Counted from the stretch's first letter, positions 17,089 through 24,293 are shown. The stretch: DNA of 30,933 bases from CAZGWE01 sp964529405 (GCA_964529405.1 CAZGWE010000012.1:1-30933), one strand, 5' to 3'. Translations and numbers: made by a program. Notes: generated from the letters alone by a model not told the origin.

Positions 17089-17181
17089 ATCATCAGAAGG
17101 AATACGACCATATGACTGCGTGTCATATTGCGACGCCCTTCACAGAGAGGTCAGACCGAAAGGTTATGGCCTCTCTTTTTG
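17089..17181 (+). ncRNA. Candidate small RNA of ~93 nt with its own promoter and terminator
   Basis: After the promoter, GAAGG (17096) pairs with CCTTC (17137) and encloses an inner stem ATATGAC/GTCATAT (17110-17116 with 17122-17128). A rho-independent terminator follows: AGAGAGG (17144-17150) pairs with CCTCTCT (17170-17176), then a T-run. No open frame of note is present. The terminator overlaps the 3' end of the convergent NYN gene by 18 nt, so it may also end that transcript or act on it in antisense. I do not recognise the family. Confidence 0.65.
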
Positions 17182-17691
17182 TAGTTTGTCTCTATCCCTG
17201 TTGACAAAAAATTTATACGGATGAAATTTTCTAAGCAACGATGATTCGGTAAAACGATTAGGGATGATTATGCCAGACAATTTCTTGTTTGAGGATAAAA
17301 ACCCATGCAAACAGCAGAAATCACCATCACCTGAAACAATGATAGCTTTATCGTAACTTTTGTACTCAATAGCTGCTGCGTGCAAAACCAGCTCGGCATC
17401 GCAATTACCTTTCGGCTTACCCAAGCCATCCTTAGTCGTCGGCTTAAAAACCAACTCGTAGCCAAAAGACTGTAGTTGTTTGTAAAGTTTCTGATTTTCT
17501 TTGATGTAGCCGATAAAAAGATAGGCTTTACTGACTCTGAATTTATCAGCCAGATAAACTCTGAATTTGCGATAATCTAACTCCCAACCCTGATAAATCT
17601 TTTTGCTATGGCGAAAAATATCCTTCTTGGTACCAAGATTAAGGTTTTGGCTGTCGATAAATGCGTAAATGACTGGATATTTTTTAACCAT
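17164..17691 (-). CDS. NYN-domain (PIN-like) ribonuclease
   Basis: The 175 residues show the NYN/LabA-type (DUF88) fold: FIDSQNLNLG near 11-20 (first catalytic Asp), GKPKGNCDAELVLHA (middle Asp) and AIIVSGDGDFCCLHGFL (the Asp-x-Asp cluster). These acidic residues form the metal site of PIN-like RNases. The C-terminus is basic (RDRDKLQKERP). It starts 10 nt after ksgA, on the same strand. The target RNA is unknown. Its 3' end overlaps the terminator of a convergent small RNA. Confidence 0.88.
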   Translation of the reverse strand: MVKKYPVIYAFIDSQNLNLGTKKDIFRHSKKIYQGWELDYRKFRVYLADKFRVSKAYLFIGYIKENQKLYKQLQSFGYELVFKPTTKDGLGKPKGNCDAELVLHAAAIEYKSYDKAIIVSGDGDFCCLHGFLSSNKKLSGIIIPNRFTESSLLRKFHPYKFFVNRDRDKLQKERP

Positions 17692-17700
17692 GCAGAATTC

Positions 17701-18753
17701 TCATTTTGTCCCCTCTAAAATCTGACATCTAAAATCTATTGCCAGACACAGTTCCCCCCACTTTTCCACCGACAGTTCCTGCGCCCTTGTCTTATCACTT
17801 AATCCAACTTTCTCCAGTATAGCAAGCGTTGATTTTTTGTCTATTTGATAGCCTGAGGACAAATTGTTAAGCAAGGTCTTCCGCCTCGAAGCGAAACCGA
17901 TGTGGACACAACGGAAGAATTCTGTTTGCTGTTGGCGGTTTGCTGTTGGCGGTTCATCCTCTGGCTGCCGGCTGCTGACTGCAAACTGCTGACTGACAGC
18001 GATTCGAAGAATCGCGCTATCCACTTCCGGTGCCGGAAAAAACGATGCTCGCGGCACGATATCGATAATTTCCGGAGTACCGTAATATTGAACAGAAACT
18101 GACAAAATCGACATATCGCCAGGTTTGGCGCAAATCCGCTCGGCCACCTCTTTTTGCGTAAGTAATACTATCGTTTCCGGTTTCTTTTCAGCTTCGAGAA
18201 AGAATCGTAAGATTTTTGAGGTAATGTAATACGGGATGTTGGCGACGACTTTGTAATTTAAGCAATCTTTGGTTAGTTCGGTAATGTTAGTATGAAGAAT
18301 ATCGTCATTAATAATTGTTAGATTGTCATTTCGACATCTCGATTCTGATCGAAAGGAGAAATCTACCGCTTCATCATTAAGTCGAAGATTTCTCGCCTCC
18401 GAAGACGGATGGCTCGAGATGACATCTTTTTGTTCTGTTTTTAAATTTGAACATAGATCATTATTTGAAACTTGAAAATTGAAAATTGAAAATTCACGCT
18501 TGAGTATTTCAGATAATTCCGCATCTAACTCAACAGCTAAAACCTTACCGGCAAATTGAATTAGTTCCCGAGTAAGCGTGCCCAGTCCCGGCCCGACTTC
18601 AATGACACAATCATCGCTCGACAATTCCGCCGCCGCCACGATTTTATCGAGTGCCCCTTTATCAACCAAAAAATTCTGCCCGAGACTCTTTTTGGTATAA
18701 AGTCCACGCGATTGCAAATATTTGATTAATTGTTGGCGGTTAGTTAAATCCAT
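17701..18753 (-). CDS. ksgA: 16S rRNA dimethyladenosine transferase KsgA/RsmA, with inserts
   Basis: KsgA dimethylates two adjacent adenines in helix 45 of 16S rRNA. Motifs: SLGQNFLVDKGALDKIV at the N-terminus, VIEVGPGLGTLTREL (SAM loop), LAVELD, INDDIL, NIPYYITSKILRFFL (catalytic NxPY) and the C-terminal SRRKTLLNNL. The length of 350 is ~80 more than usual. The excess falls in three repeat-coded inserts: heptamers near residues 87-96, a palindromic element near 110-143 and heptamers near 251-276. It ends 10 nt before the NYN gene and starts 9 nt after the RelE-type toxin gene. A 5' fragment of another ksgA lies upstream. Confidence 0.93.
   Translation of the reverse strand: MDLTNRQQLIKYLQSRGLYTKKSLGQNFLVDKGALDKIVAAAELSSDDCVIEVGPGLGTLTRELIQFAGKVLAVELDAELSEILKREFSIFNFQVSNNDLCSNLKTEQKDVISSHPSSEARNLRLNDEAVDFSFRSESRCRNDNLTIINDDILHTNITELTKDCLNYKVVANIPYYITSKILRFFLEAEKKPETIVLLTQKEVAERICAKPGDMSILSVSVQYYGTPEIIDIVPRASFFPAPEVDSAILRIAVSQQFAVSSRQPEDEPPTANRQQQTEFFRCVHIGFASRRKTLLNNLSSGYQIDKKSTLAILEKVGLSDKTRAQELSVEKWGELCLAIDFRCQILEGTK
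17928..17997. repeat. Ten consecutive heptamers inside ksgA
   Basis: In exact register: GCTGTTG, GCGGTTT, GCTGTTG, GCGGTTC, ATCCTCT, GGCTGCC, GGCTGCT, GACTGCA, AACTGCT, GACTGAC. They code for a Gln/Pro/Glu/Arg-rich insert (SSRQPEDEPPTANRQQQ) in the C-terminal part of KsgA. Confidence 0.85.
18324..18424. repeat. ~101-bp palindromic MITE-like element inside the ksgA reading frame
   Basis: The ends TGTCATTTCGA and TCGAGATGACA are near-complements. Inner arms are GAGAAATCT and AGATTTCTC. The layout equals that of the intergenic copy at 9308-9412. It is read through in frame and codes for about 33 residues between the LAVELD strand and INDDIL. Confidence 0.85.
18465..18492. repeat. Four tandem heptamers inside ksgA
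   Basis: TTGAAAC then TTGAAAA three times, in exact register. They code for FSIFNFQVS in KsgA. The repeat length (28 bp) equals that of the rsmI array. Confidence 0.85.
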
Positions 18754-18761
18754 AAAGGCGG

Positions 18762-19004
18762 CTAAAGTTTATAGGTCTTCTCGTTTGTTCGCGCGATAGC
18801 CAGAATAAGGATTTCACCTTTGCTGTTTTGACGGTAAATTATCCTGATGTCACCCAACCGGACTCGAAAAATATCACTTCTGCCCTTAAGATGTTTAATA
18901 TCCAAACCCGATAATTTGTTGCCGGCCAGCTTGGCAAGAACAATCTTAACTTTCTCGCGCTCCTTGGCAGACAGCTTGGCCAATGCTTTGGCAATTTTAT
19001 CCAT
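18762..19004 (-). CDS. RelE/ParE-type toxin
   Basis: An 80-residue RelE-fold protein: helical N-terminus (IAKALAKLSAKEREKVKIVL), then the strand-rich GLDIKHLKGRSDIFRVRLGDIRIIYRQN and ILILAIARTNEKTY. RelE-family toxins cleave mRNA at the ribosome; ParE relatives poison gyrase. The residues here do not decide between them. Its start overlaps the antitoxin stop by one base (ATGA-type), the normal layout of a type II pair. It is followed 9 nt later by ksgA. Confidence 0.88.
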   Translation of the reverse strand: MDKIAKALAKLSAKEREKVKIVLAKLAGNKLSGLDIKHLKGRSDIFRVRLGDIRIIYRQNSKGEILILAIARTNEKTYKL

Positions 19005-19222
19005 TAGAGGCGATTTAAGAGGTCGTTAATAAGCACCCCGCCTTTTTTGATTTTAGTAAAATCGACGACTTCTTCCCACAGACTTTCATCTTCATCATAA
19101 GAACAAACCCGGAAAAGCGGCTTTGATTTTTTGGTTACAATAAAACAGCTTCCCTTGCCGATCTTCTCGGCGTAGAAAGGTAAATTTTCTCTAAATTCTT
19201 TTAATCCAATGATTTTGTCCAT
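19004..19222 (-). CDS. Phd/YefM-like antitoxin
   Basis: 72 residues. The N-terminus IIGLKEFRENLPFYAEKIGKG followed by SCFIVTKKSKPLFRVC matches the DNA-binding half of Phd/YefM antitoxins. The acidic and hydrophobic C-terminus (DEDESLWEEVVDF) is the likely toxin-wrapping part. It overlaps the downstream RelE-type toxin gene by one base. Such antitoxins usually repress their own promoter, but no clear operator is visible in the short upstream gap. Confidence 0.82.
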   Translation of the reverse strand: MDKIIGLKEFRENLPFYAEKIGKGSCFIVTKKSKPLFRVCSYDEDESLWEEVVDFTKIKKGGVLINDLLNRL

Positions 19223-19262
19223 ATTCTAAGTTTACTTTAAGATAAACTTGCTGTCAATAGAA

Positions 19263-19361
19263 CTAAAATAGAACCAGAAAATTCTGCCCCAGCTTTTTCC
19301 TGGCATATAGCCCGCGGGATTGGAGATAATTAATTAAATTTTGTTTATTTAACAGATCCAT
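19263..19361 (-). pseudogene. ksgA 5'-end fragment
   Basis: From ATG 19361 the frame reads MDLLNKQNLINYLQSRGLY, then ARKKLGQNFLV, LF and stop. The intact KsgA begins MDLTNRQQLIKYLQSRGLY, then TKKSLGQNFLV. The peptide is strongly conserved but synonymous positions differ widely. This is therefore not a recent duplication; it looks like the remnant of a diverged second copy. The homology ends abruptly at LGQNFLV, 40 nt before the Phd-type gene. Confidence 0.85.
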
Positions 19362-19466
19362 TATTTGATTTACAGTATAATATTTCCTGTCAAGTCCCCC
19401 ACAAAAAATCCGCACAGACATACGAATCGTTTGCAATTGCGACCGGTTAATTAACACCTTAGAACT

Positions 19467-19934
19467 TTACTCGATTTCAAACCCGAACTCTTTGGGATTT
19501 TCCATCAATTTTTTAATATAGGAACAAAACTTTTCAAGGTCGAAAAGATTATTTTGAATGATTTCGTGTAGTTCTTCCTTGGTTACTTTGTGGTAAAAAT
19601 GAACTAGCCTATTGCGATAGCCGGCCATTTGCGATAAAGCGCCATCAGCAAAATCTTTTGGCACCACCTCGATTTCCCCCAAAATTGCAGCCACGGCCTT
19701 ATAACTATCCGGGTGCTTCACTAGAGCTCCCGATGAACGCGATAAGATATGGTTTGAGATATCAAAAACGGCTTCCAGCCCTCGTCGTAGATAATGCTCG
19801 GCAATAGCAAAGTTCTGTCCTTTAAGAAATTCTGCCAAGGGCATGTCTTGGAATTTTCTCAGTTCAAAGACACCATTTTCGATCTCAACTAAGCGCTCTG
19901 TCAAGCTTTTTTGATTCAAAGGAAGATCAATCAC
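19467..19934 (-). CDS. hepT: HepT-type HEPN toxin
   Basis: 155 residues, all-helical, with the HEPN RNase motif RNRLVHFY (RX4HXY) near 108-115. HepT cuts RNA and is inactivated when its partner MNT protein adds AMP to the motif Tyr. The start overlaps the upstream mntA stop by 4 nt (ATGA). It is intact, unlike the copy at 15023-15366, and belongs to a different HepT subgroup (longer N-terminus with LRKFQDMPLAEFLKG). Confidence 0.88.
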   Translation of the reverse strand: MIDLPLNQKSLTERLVEIENGVFELRKFQDMPLAEFLKGQNFAIAEHYLRRGLEAVFDISNHILSRSSGALVKHPDSYKAVAAILGEIEVVPKDFADGALSQMAGYRNRLVHFYHKVTKEELHEIIQNNLFDLEKFCSYIKKLMENPKEFGFEIE

Positions 19935-20344
19935 TTTATCCTTTCCAAAACCGCTTGGTGCTGAATCTCAAGAAGCGGCATAAAATCCAAATAGTACCTA
20001 ATCAAGTTCTCCTCGTAATCTGCGCGAAAAGTCGGAGAACTCTCATATAAAATCTTACCGGTTCTGATTGCCTCAAATTGGACCGACAGCGGCGCTGATT
20101 GCAAAAGGACAGTATCGACCTGTCTTTTTGTTGATAAATCGGAAACAACGCTGAACACCTTATTATAAATTTTTAGTCTCTCGCCGGCGTTTTTAAGCAC
20201 CTTCGGATTTTTCAGGACCACTCCAACATCAATATCGCTGTCAAAATGAGTGGTCCCCAAAGCCTCTGAACCAAACAGATAAACAACCCCCACGCCAAGG
20301 GATTCTAATCTCAGGGCTAATTTTTCGGAAATTTTTATACTCAT
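19931..20344 (-). CDS. mntA: MntA-type nucleotidyltransferase antitoxin
   Basis: 137 residues. The MNT active site GSEALGTTHFDSDID (GSX10DXD) lies at about 25-39, with a further acidic strand in KRQVDTVLLQ. It forms a pair with the overlapping hepT downstream. Its C-terminal half is a helical tail. The 32-nt gap to the DUF1653 gene is too short to judge an operator. Confidence 0.88.
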   Translation of the reverse strand: MSIKISEKLALRLESLGVGVVYLFGSEALGTTHFDSDIDVGVVLKNPKVLKNAGERLKIYNKVFSVVSDLSTKRQVDTVLLQSAPLSVQFEAIRTGKILYESSPTFRADYEENLIRYYLDFMPLLEIQHQAVLERIK

Positions 20345-20376
20345 GTCTTCACTTTAACTATTTTTCATCAATTTGT

Positions 20377-20637
20377 CTAGAATTTACTTGTGTCATAATG
20401 ACCATTGGTCAGAAAAGCGAATCTCTTTATCCTCTTCCCCTTCCACTCCACTTCATCAAAAAATTCGCTCAGCGGGCGGGCCCACAGTTTTGACATTTTA
20501 TTATCATAGAGCGCTTCATAAATTACCAGATCCTCAAGTGTCTCGGAATGTTTGGCCGCGCCGATAACCCGATAGGTACCGCCTTTGTAGTGGCGGTAAA
20601 TGCCCGCCTCTATTTTGCTTGCACTGTTCATCTCCAT
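20377..20637 (-). CDS. DUF1653 small protein
   Basis: About 86 residues. The core IEAGIYRHYKGGTYRVIGAA followed by HSETLEDLVIYEALY and the ending WARPLSEFFDEVEWKGKRIKRF is the DUF1653 signature. The function is unknown. ATG 20637 is chosen because GGAGG lies 9 nt upstream. This ATG overlaps the stop of the preceding gene as TGATG, so translation is probably coupled. A longer frame from 20673 would run inside the upstream gene. The last residues (FLTNGHYDTSKF) extend beyond the usual domain. Confidence 0.85.
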   Translation of the reverse strand: MEMNSASKIEAGIYRHYKGGTYRVIGAAKHSETLEDLVIYEALYDNKMSKLWARPLSEFFDEVEWKGKRIKRFAFLTNGHYDTSKF

Positions 20638-21617
20638 CACCATTTGCCTCCAAGCCCATGCGAAAACGCCCAAGCTGTTGTAAAAATTTGGGCTGTCGGA
20701 TCAAAGACACTGGCATTGGCATAGCCGGCTTTGGCTGAAGCGTCCCGCCAAAAGCCCTCTTCATATTGAAACAAGCCCTTGTATCCGCCGCCCGAGACCG
20801 AATCGGCGTGGCCGTTGCTCTCCTTTATCATCAGATTGCAGAGTTTATTCGGATCGTAATTATATTTAATGGCCGCCGCCAAAACCGTATCGTTATACTT
20901 GCACCGAACCGTGATGACCGGCTTGGTGCCGACCAGCAAAATCTCCTCGACCGGCTCTTTGACCACTTCTGATTTCTTCAAAGTTTTTGATATCTGGACA
21001 CCGTCCTCCCGAATAACTTCGTAGGTCAGCTTCTTCTCGCCCTTTTTACCTGCTTGTTTCACAGTAGTCTTGCCCTTGTCGAGTGTCGGGTCATCGATCT
21101 TTCTGGTTTTATAATTAATCGCCTCCGATTCAAAAACTTGCGTTCTGGCCACCCGAATAATAGTGATCGCCAGGCCAGGAGTAAGTTCATAATCGGCGGC
21201 AAAACTGACTTTGTCGTCCTGGCCGATTTCTGTCTTTTGTTCGGCAAACAACTCCCCGACCGTCCCGGCCCAGCTTCGGACTTCATATTCTTTCTTGCCG
21301 TCAGTTATTTTATAACCGGGTGTCCGGTAAAGGGTAATCTTGCCGCCAAGGCCGAATTTCATTTCCGGGAATAAAGACATTTTGTCTTTATCGTACGGGC
21401 TGGCTCCGATCTCTGTGGCCACGGTGAAGATATCCCCCGATAAACTTCGGCCGCTCAATTGGGAATGATTATTATTTTGGTCAACGATTTCAACAATATA
21501 AGGCCGCGGCAACTCCGTGGCCTCAATGTTATTAACCTCGCTTTTTGGCCAGACGCTCGTGGACAAAACCAATGGAACGATAGCGCCGGCCAAAGATACT
21601 TTCAAAATATGTTTCAT
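20637..21617 (-). CDS. Exported G5-domain protein with transglycosylase-like C-terminus
   Basis: About 326 residues. The signal sequence is at the N-terminus (MKHILKVSLAGAIVPLVLS). A DUF348-like region follows (KITLYRTPGYKITDGKKEYE, VRSWAGTVGELFAEQ), then a G5-like stretch (LTYEVIREDGVQISKTLKKSEVVKEPVEEILLVGTKP, about 200-245). The end resembles a lysozyme/transglycosylase fold (LCNLMIKESNGHADSVSGGGYKGLFQYEEGFW), where Glu of IKESNG is the candidate catalytic acid. It probably remodels peptidoglycan outside the cell. The start is ATG 21617 (AGAGAT upstream), not the longer frame. It is coupled to the DUF1653 gene. Confidence 0.82.
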   Translation of the reverse strand: MKHILKVSLAGAIVPLVLSTSVWPKSEVNNIEATELPRPYIVEIVDQNNNHSQLSGRSLSGDIFTVATEIGASPYDKDKMSLFPEMKFGLGGKITLYRTPGYKITDGKKEYEVRSWAGTVGELFAEQKTEIGQDDKVSFAADYELTPGLAITIIRVARTQVFESEAINYKTRKIDDPTLDKGKTTVKQAGKKGEKKLTYEVIREDGVQISKTLKKSEVVKEPVEEILLVGTKPVITVRCKYNDTVLAAAIKYNYDPNKLCNLMIKESNGHADSVSGGGYKGLFQYEEGFWRDASAKAGYANASVFDPTAQIFTTAWAFSHGLGGKW

Positions 21618-21670
21618 ATCTCTGCCAACATTATATCGCAAAGATCCGGCCAGTCAATTTCAGCTTCACT

Positions 21671-21706
21671 AAAAAAAGCGGGTGCCTGCTAATTAGACAA
21701 CCCGCC
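21671..21706 (-). terminator. Rho-independent terminator
   Basis: On the minus strand GCGGGT pairs with ACCCGC across a ~17-nt loop, followed by seven T. It lies downstream of the small gene at 21719-21964. Confidence 0.75.
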
Positions 21707-21718
21707 TACCTCGGCGCA

Positions 21719-21964
21719 CTACTTCCCCCTCTTTCCGTTCCCGCCGCTTGGACGGGACTCGTGGAGCGTTTCGGAAAAGAGCTGCCGGACAGACTCATCT
21801 ATCCGCTCCCTCTCCTCCGACGTTACAAACAGCCGCTCCGCGTCTCCGTCCGGCTGCTCCCAGTCCTCGCCGGAATAGGCCTGCGACGACAAATGCCGTT
21901 GGACGATCGTCCGGCAAACCATGGCCACCACGGCCATCAATAAGAAGACGGCTCGATCTTCCAT
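21719..21964 (-). CDS. Small single-helix membrane protein, unknown
   Basis: 81 residues with no family I recognise. Residues 6-22 (VFLLMAVVAMVCRTIVQ) could form a membrane helix, with a charged acidic and basic tail (EERERIDESVRQLFSE). A GGGGATGGAAAG purine run precedes the ATG. A clean terminator follows at 21671-21706, which supports a real gene. The segment is more GC-rich than uvrD next to it. uvrD ends 43 nt upstream. Confidence 0.5.
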   Translation of the reverse strand: MEDRAVFLLMAVVAMVCRTIVQRHLSSQAYSGEDWEQPDGDAERLFVTSEERERIDESVRQLFSETLHESRPSGGNGKRGK

Positions 21965-22006
21965 CTTTCCATCCCCTTTCCTTCAGTTATTACCGTACGC
22001 TATTTT

Positions 22007-24091
22007 CTATATTTTGTCAATGAGGCACTCGGGAATATGCTCAATAAAACGGGAGACCGGGTTGGATTGGAAGCGGCCGTAAATATTACGCTCACCGGCA
22101 TAGATTAGATAAAGCCGCTCGCGGGCCCTGGTGATACCGACATAGCAAAGCCTCCGCTCCTCCTCCATCTCCGACTCGTCAACCAGAGATCGCGAGTGGG
22201 GAAAGATGCCCTCCTCGACGCCGATGATAAAAATAACCCCGAATTCAAGCCCTTTAGCCGAATGCAGGGTCATCAAAGTAACTGCGTCCATTCCCCGATT
22301 AAGACTGTCCGTATCCTGCACCAAGGCAACACGTTCAAGAAACTCTTGTAGCGAATTATCAAATAGGTCATCCTCATTGGATTTGACATTTTGAGTTACC
22401 GACTGCGCAACAGTCATTAACTCCAGGACATTCTCCCATCTGCCCTCGCCCTCCGCCGTACCGTCCAGCAAAAACTTTTTATAGCCTGTTTTAACAGCAA
22501 TGTGCTCGATCAGTTGAGACAGGTCGGCATCCTTGGTGTACTCTCGAATTTCGTCAATCAGAGTTAAAAAATCAACAACTTTCTTTGGTATTTGGTAATT
22601 GGGATTTAAAACTTGATTGGAAATTGATAATTGAAAATTGGCAATTTGCCTTATTTGCGCTATAGTCTTTTCGCCGATCCCTCTAGACGGAGCCGCCGCT
22701 GCCCGCTCAAAAGCTTCAAAATCCCGCTGGTTGGCAATCAGGCGCAAATAGGCTATCATATCTTTTATTTCTTTCCGTTCATAGAAGCGCACGCCGCCGA
22801 CCACGCGGTAGGGGATATTAAAGCGCAAGAAAACTTCCTCGATGGCGCGGGACTGGGCATTGGTGCGATAGAGAATAGCGAAATTTGAATAATCTATTTT
22901 TTTATTGTCATCCTGAACGCTAGCGAATGATCTGGACGATAGCCGCATCAGCGATTTAATCTCAAGCGCCACGAATTCCGCCTCGTCCTTTTCATTCAGA
23001 GCTTCATAAACAGTGATCGGTACGCCCTTTTTGTTATCGGTCCAGAGTTTTTTATCCGTCCGCTGCCGGTTGTATTTGATGACCTCATTAGCCGCTGTCA
23101 AAATCGTCTTGGTTGAGCGATAGTTTTGCTCGAGCTTAATCACTTTGGCATTCGGGTAAGCTTTTTCGAAATTTAAGATATTTCTAAAGTTAGCGCCTCT
23201 AAACGAATAAATCGACTGATAATCATCGCCCACCACCATAATGTTTTTGTGCCGCTCGGCCAGCATCTTTACCCAGATATATTGAGCCTGGTTAGTATCC
23301 TGATACTCGTCGATTAAGATATATTTGAATTGGATCTGATAGTGTTCGAGCACTTTGGGATTTTGGTCAAAGAGTTTGACGCAGTTGCCAATTAGATCAT
23401 CGAAATCCATGGCGTTTGCTTCTTTCAAGTAAGCTTCGTAGCGGTCAAAAACTCTTGAGGCCATAGCCTCGAAGGGCGAGTTAGTGTACTTTTTATACTC
23501 CTTAGCATCAATCAGCTCATTCTTGGCACCCGAAATAAATGATAAAATTGCCCGCGGCGCAAAACGCTTCGGATCTACATTTAAGTCCTTCAGGATACGT
23601 TTGACCACAGCCAGTTGGTCGCCATCGTCAAAAATAGTAAAATTGCGCTCATAACCAATTAAGTGTGCTTCCCGCCGCAAAATTTTAACACAGATGGAGT
23701 GAAAGGTACCGAGCCACGGGAGCCGCAGACTACTGCGGAAATCCGAATGTCTAATCTCTAAATTCGAAACAATTTTCGAATTCTTAAAATTTTCTAAACG
23801 TTTTGAATTTTGATCATTATGATTTTGGATTTGTTTAGGATTTAGGATTTCGATATTAGAATTTGCCAAGAGATGAGCAACTCTGTTGCTCATCTCTTGA
23901 GCCGCCTTATTGGTAAATGTCACGGCCAAAATATTGAAGGGCGAAACACCCTTCTCTTTTATGAGATAGGCAATGCGATATGTCAAGGCTTTAGTTTTAC
24001 CGCTACCAGCTCCCGCTAACACCAAAACCGGCCCTTCCGTGACAAGGACCGCTTTCTGTTGTTCCGGGTTGAGATCGTTGAGCAAACTCAT
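22007..24091 (-). CDS. uvrD: UvrD/PcrA-type DNA helicase
   Basis: A superfamily 1A 3'-5' helicase for repair and replication. Motifs: Q-motif LNPEQQKAV, Walker A LAGAGSGKT (27-35), TFTNKAAQEM (Ia), DEYQDTNQAQY (motif II), VVGDDYQSIYSFRGA (III), LEQNYRST (IV), TLMTLHSAKGLEF (V) and VGITRARERLYL (VI). The 694 residues carry three inserts coded by repeat-like DNA: about 75-125 (NSNIEILNPKQIQNHNDQNS and following), about 387-400 (SSRSFASVQDDNKK) and about 480-500 (ANFQLSISNQVLNPNYQIP). All lie between conserved motifs, so the enzyme is probably active. Confidence 0.95.
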   Translation of the reverse strand: MSLLNDLNPEQQKAVLVTEGPVLVLAGAGSGKTKALTYRIAYLIKEKGVSPFNILAVTFTNKAAQEMSNRVAHLLANSNIEILNPKQIQNHNDQNSKRLENFKNSKIVSNLEIRHSDFRSSLRLPWLGTFHSICVKILRREAHLIGYERNFTIFDDGDQLAVVKRILKDLNVDPKRFAPRAILSFISGAKNELIDAKEYKKYTNSPFEAMASRVFDRYEAYLKEANAMDFDDLIGNCVKLFDQNPKVLEHYQIQFKYILIDEYQDTNQAQYIWVKMLAERHKNIMVVGDDYQSIYSFRGANFRNILNFEKAYPNAKVIKLEQNYRSTKTILTAANEVIKYNRQRTDKKLWTDNKKGVPITVYEALNEKDEAEFVALEIKSLMRLSSRSFASVQDDNKKIDYSNFAILYRTNAQSRAIEEVFLRFNIPYRVVGGVRFYERKEIKDMIAYLRLIANQRDFEAFERAAAAPSRGIGEKTIAQIRQIANFQLSISNQVLNPNYQIPKKVVDFLTLIDEIREYTKDADLSQLIEHIAVKTGYKKFLLDGTAEGEGRWENVLELMTVAQSVTQNVKSNEDDLFDNSLQEFLERVALVQDTDSLNRGMDAVTLMTLHSAKGLEFGVIFIIGVEEGIFPHSRSLVDESEMEEERRLCYVGITRARERLYLIYAGERNIYGRFQSNPVSRFIEHIPECLIDKI
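22586..22648. repeat. Nine degenerate heptamers inside uvrD
   Basis: Register: TTGGTAT, TTGGTAA, TTGGGAT, TTAAAAC, TTGATTG, GAAATTG, ATAATTG, AAAATTG, GCAATTT. They code for the FQLSISNQVLNPNYQIP loop. Confidence 0.75.
22905..22935. repeat. Half-palindromic GTCATCCTGA element inside uvrD
   Basis: The + strand reads GTCATCCTGAACGCTAGCG followed by AATGATCTGG. It is read in frame as RSFASVQDD. GTCATCC is shared with the element at 28462-28517, and GTCAT with the ends of the larger elements at 9308 and 18324. Confidence 0.6.
23744..23871. repeat. Long degenerate heptamer array inside uvrD
   Basis: About 18 units, the clearest being TTTTGAA, TTTTGAT, then TAGGATT twice and TAGAATT. It codes for an Asn/Lys/Ser-rich insert of ~45-50 residues between helicase motif Ia and LGTFHS. 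Confidence 0.65.
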
Positions 24092-24161
24092 ATGTAAGGC
24101 TCCAAAAAAACATATTTATTTTATCAGCTTAACACATGTAAGAAAAATGTTGGCAAAATTA

Positions 24162-24199
24162 TTCCAGATATAGTACGCGATCGCTTGTTATATCTGGAA
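24162..24199. repeat. 38-bp GCGATCGC-centred palindrome, copy 2
   Basis: TTCCAGATATA at the left is complementary to TATATCTGGAA at the right; the core is CGCGATCGC. It lies between the PaaX-like gene's stop and the uvrD start. Symmetry extends a few bases further on each side (AATTA..TAATT). Confidence 0.85.
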
Positions 24200-24293
24200 T
24201 AATTAAAGGCAATTAAAAGATATTTTCCCGGCTAAAAAATATTTTCTTGTATTCAAGTTAAAGTTAGGACATACGGAAAATTGTGCGGGCAAA

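Noticed and set aside
17144..17181. Possible SRP (4.5S) RNA core, because GGTCAGACCGAAAGG resembles GGTCAGGTCCGGAAGG
   Set aside because: The conserved AGCA side of the loop is missing (TTAT instead), and the RNA is not one long hairpin. A terminator explains the sequence better.
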